Source of the DNA: Actinomycetota bacterium
GTDB lineage: Bacteria; Actinomycetota; Thermoleophilia; Gaiellales; F1-60-MAGs149
Assembly (NCBI GenBank): GCA_947481755.1
Contig: CANKHS010000085.1
Coordinates: 1-5,912 of the forward strand
DNA length: 5,912 nucleotides
Direction: 5' to 3'
Part shown: positions 5,893-5,912 of the stretch, piece by piece
How positions within the stretch are numbered: the stretch's first letter is position 1
Layout of the letters: each line of letters starts with the position of its first letter
Notes under the pieces: generated by a model
What the model saw: only the letters and a program-made list of their open reading frames with translations
Databases searched by the model: none
Told to the model about the DNA's origin: nothing
Program-made: the position numbers and the translations under genes

Positions 5893-5912
5893 CGTTATCC
5901 GTAATCCGTTCT

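Noticed and set aside
5897..5909. Direct repeat ATCCGT at the right edge
   Set aside because: Two 6-nt copies are expected by chance and the window ends here.

Overview
The window looks like a chromosomal stretch from a moderately high-GC bacterium, most likely an actinomycete-type (Actinomycetota) genome. The GcvH core reads ITWHAQDALGEVVFFEPP, close to actinobacterial lipoyl carriers. Several genes have a TAnnnT box 6-8 nt before the ATG, as in leaderless genes common in that phylum. The small Cys-rich protein after gcvH resembles, from memory, hypothetical proteins of the class Thermoleophilia. The class-level call is tentative because no rRNA or other phylogenetic marker is present.

Layout. 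Positions 1-1092 hold the glycine cleavage T protein (gcvT), missing only its first few codons at the window edge. gcvH follows 3 nt later (1096-1482), so the two form an operon for the aminomethyl-transfer and lipoyl-carrier steps of glycine cleavage; gcvP is not in the window. A small nine-cysteine protein of unknown function (1540-1920) follows on the same strand, and its end overlaps the convergent endonuclease IV gene nfo (1883-2758, minus strand). nfo is divergent from glutamyl-tRNA synthetase gltX (2829-4274, plus strand), and the 70 bp between them must hold both promoters.

Downstream of gltX are two envelope or exported proteins of unknown function. One is a single-pass membrane protein with repeated Tyr/Phe-x-x-Gly units (4321-4827). 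The other is a secreted protein with a signal peptide and four cysteines (4946-5845). The block closes with a strong 13-bp GC-rich hairpin (5857-5892) that probably ends transcription.

There is no mobile element, CRISPR array, tRNA, rRNA or large non-coding region. All gaps between genes are under 120 bp. The recognised genes (gcvT, gcvH, nfo, gltX) are housekeeping and look intact in their active sites. The three unrecognised proteins and the apparent leaderless promoters are the parts most worth a second look. I see no convincing evidence of a multi-gene novel system here.
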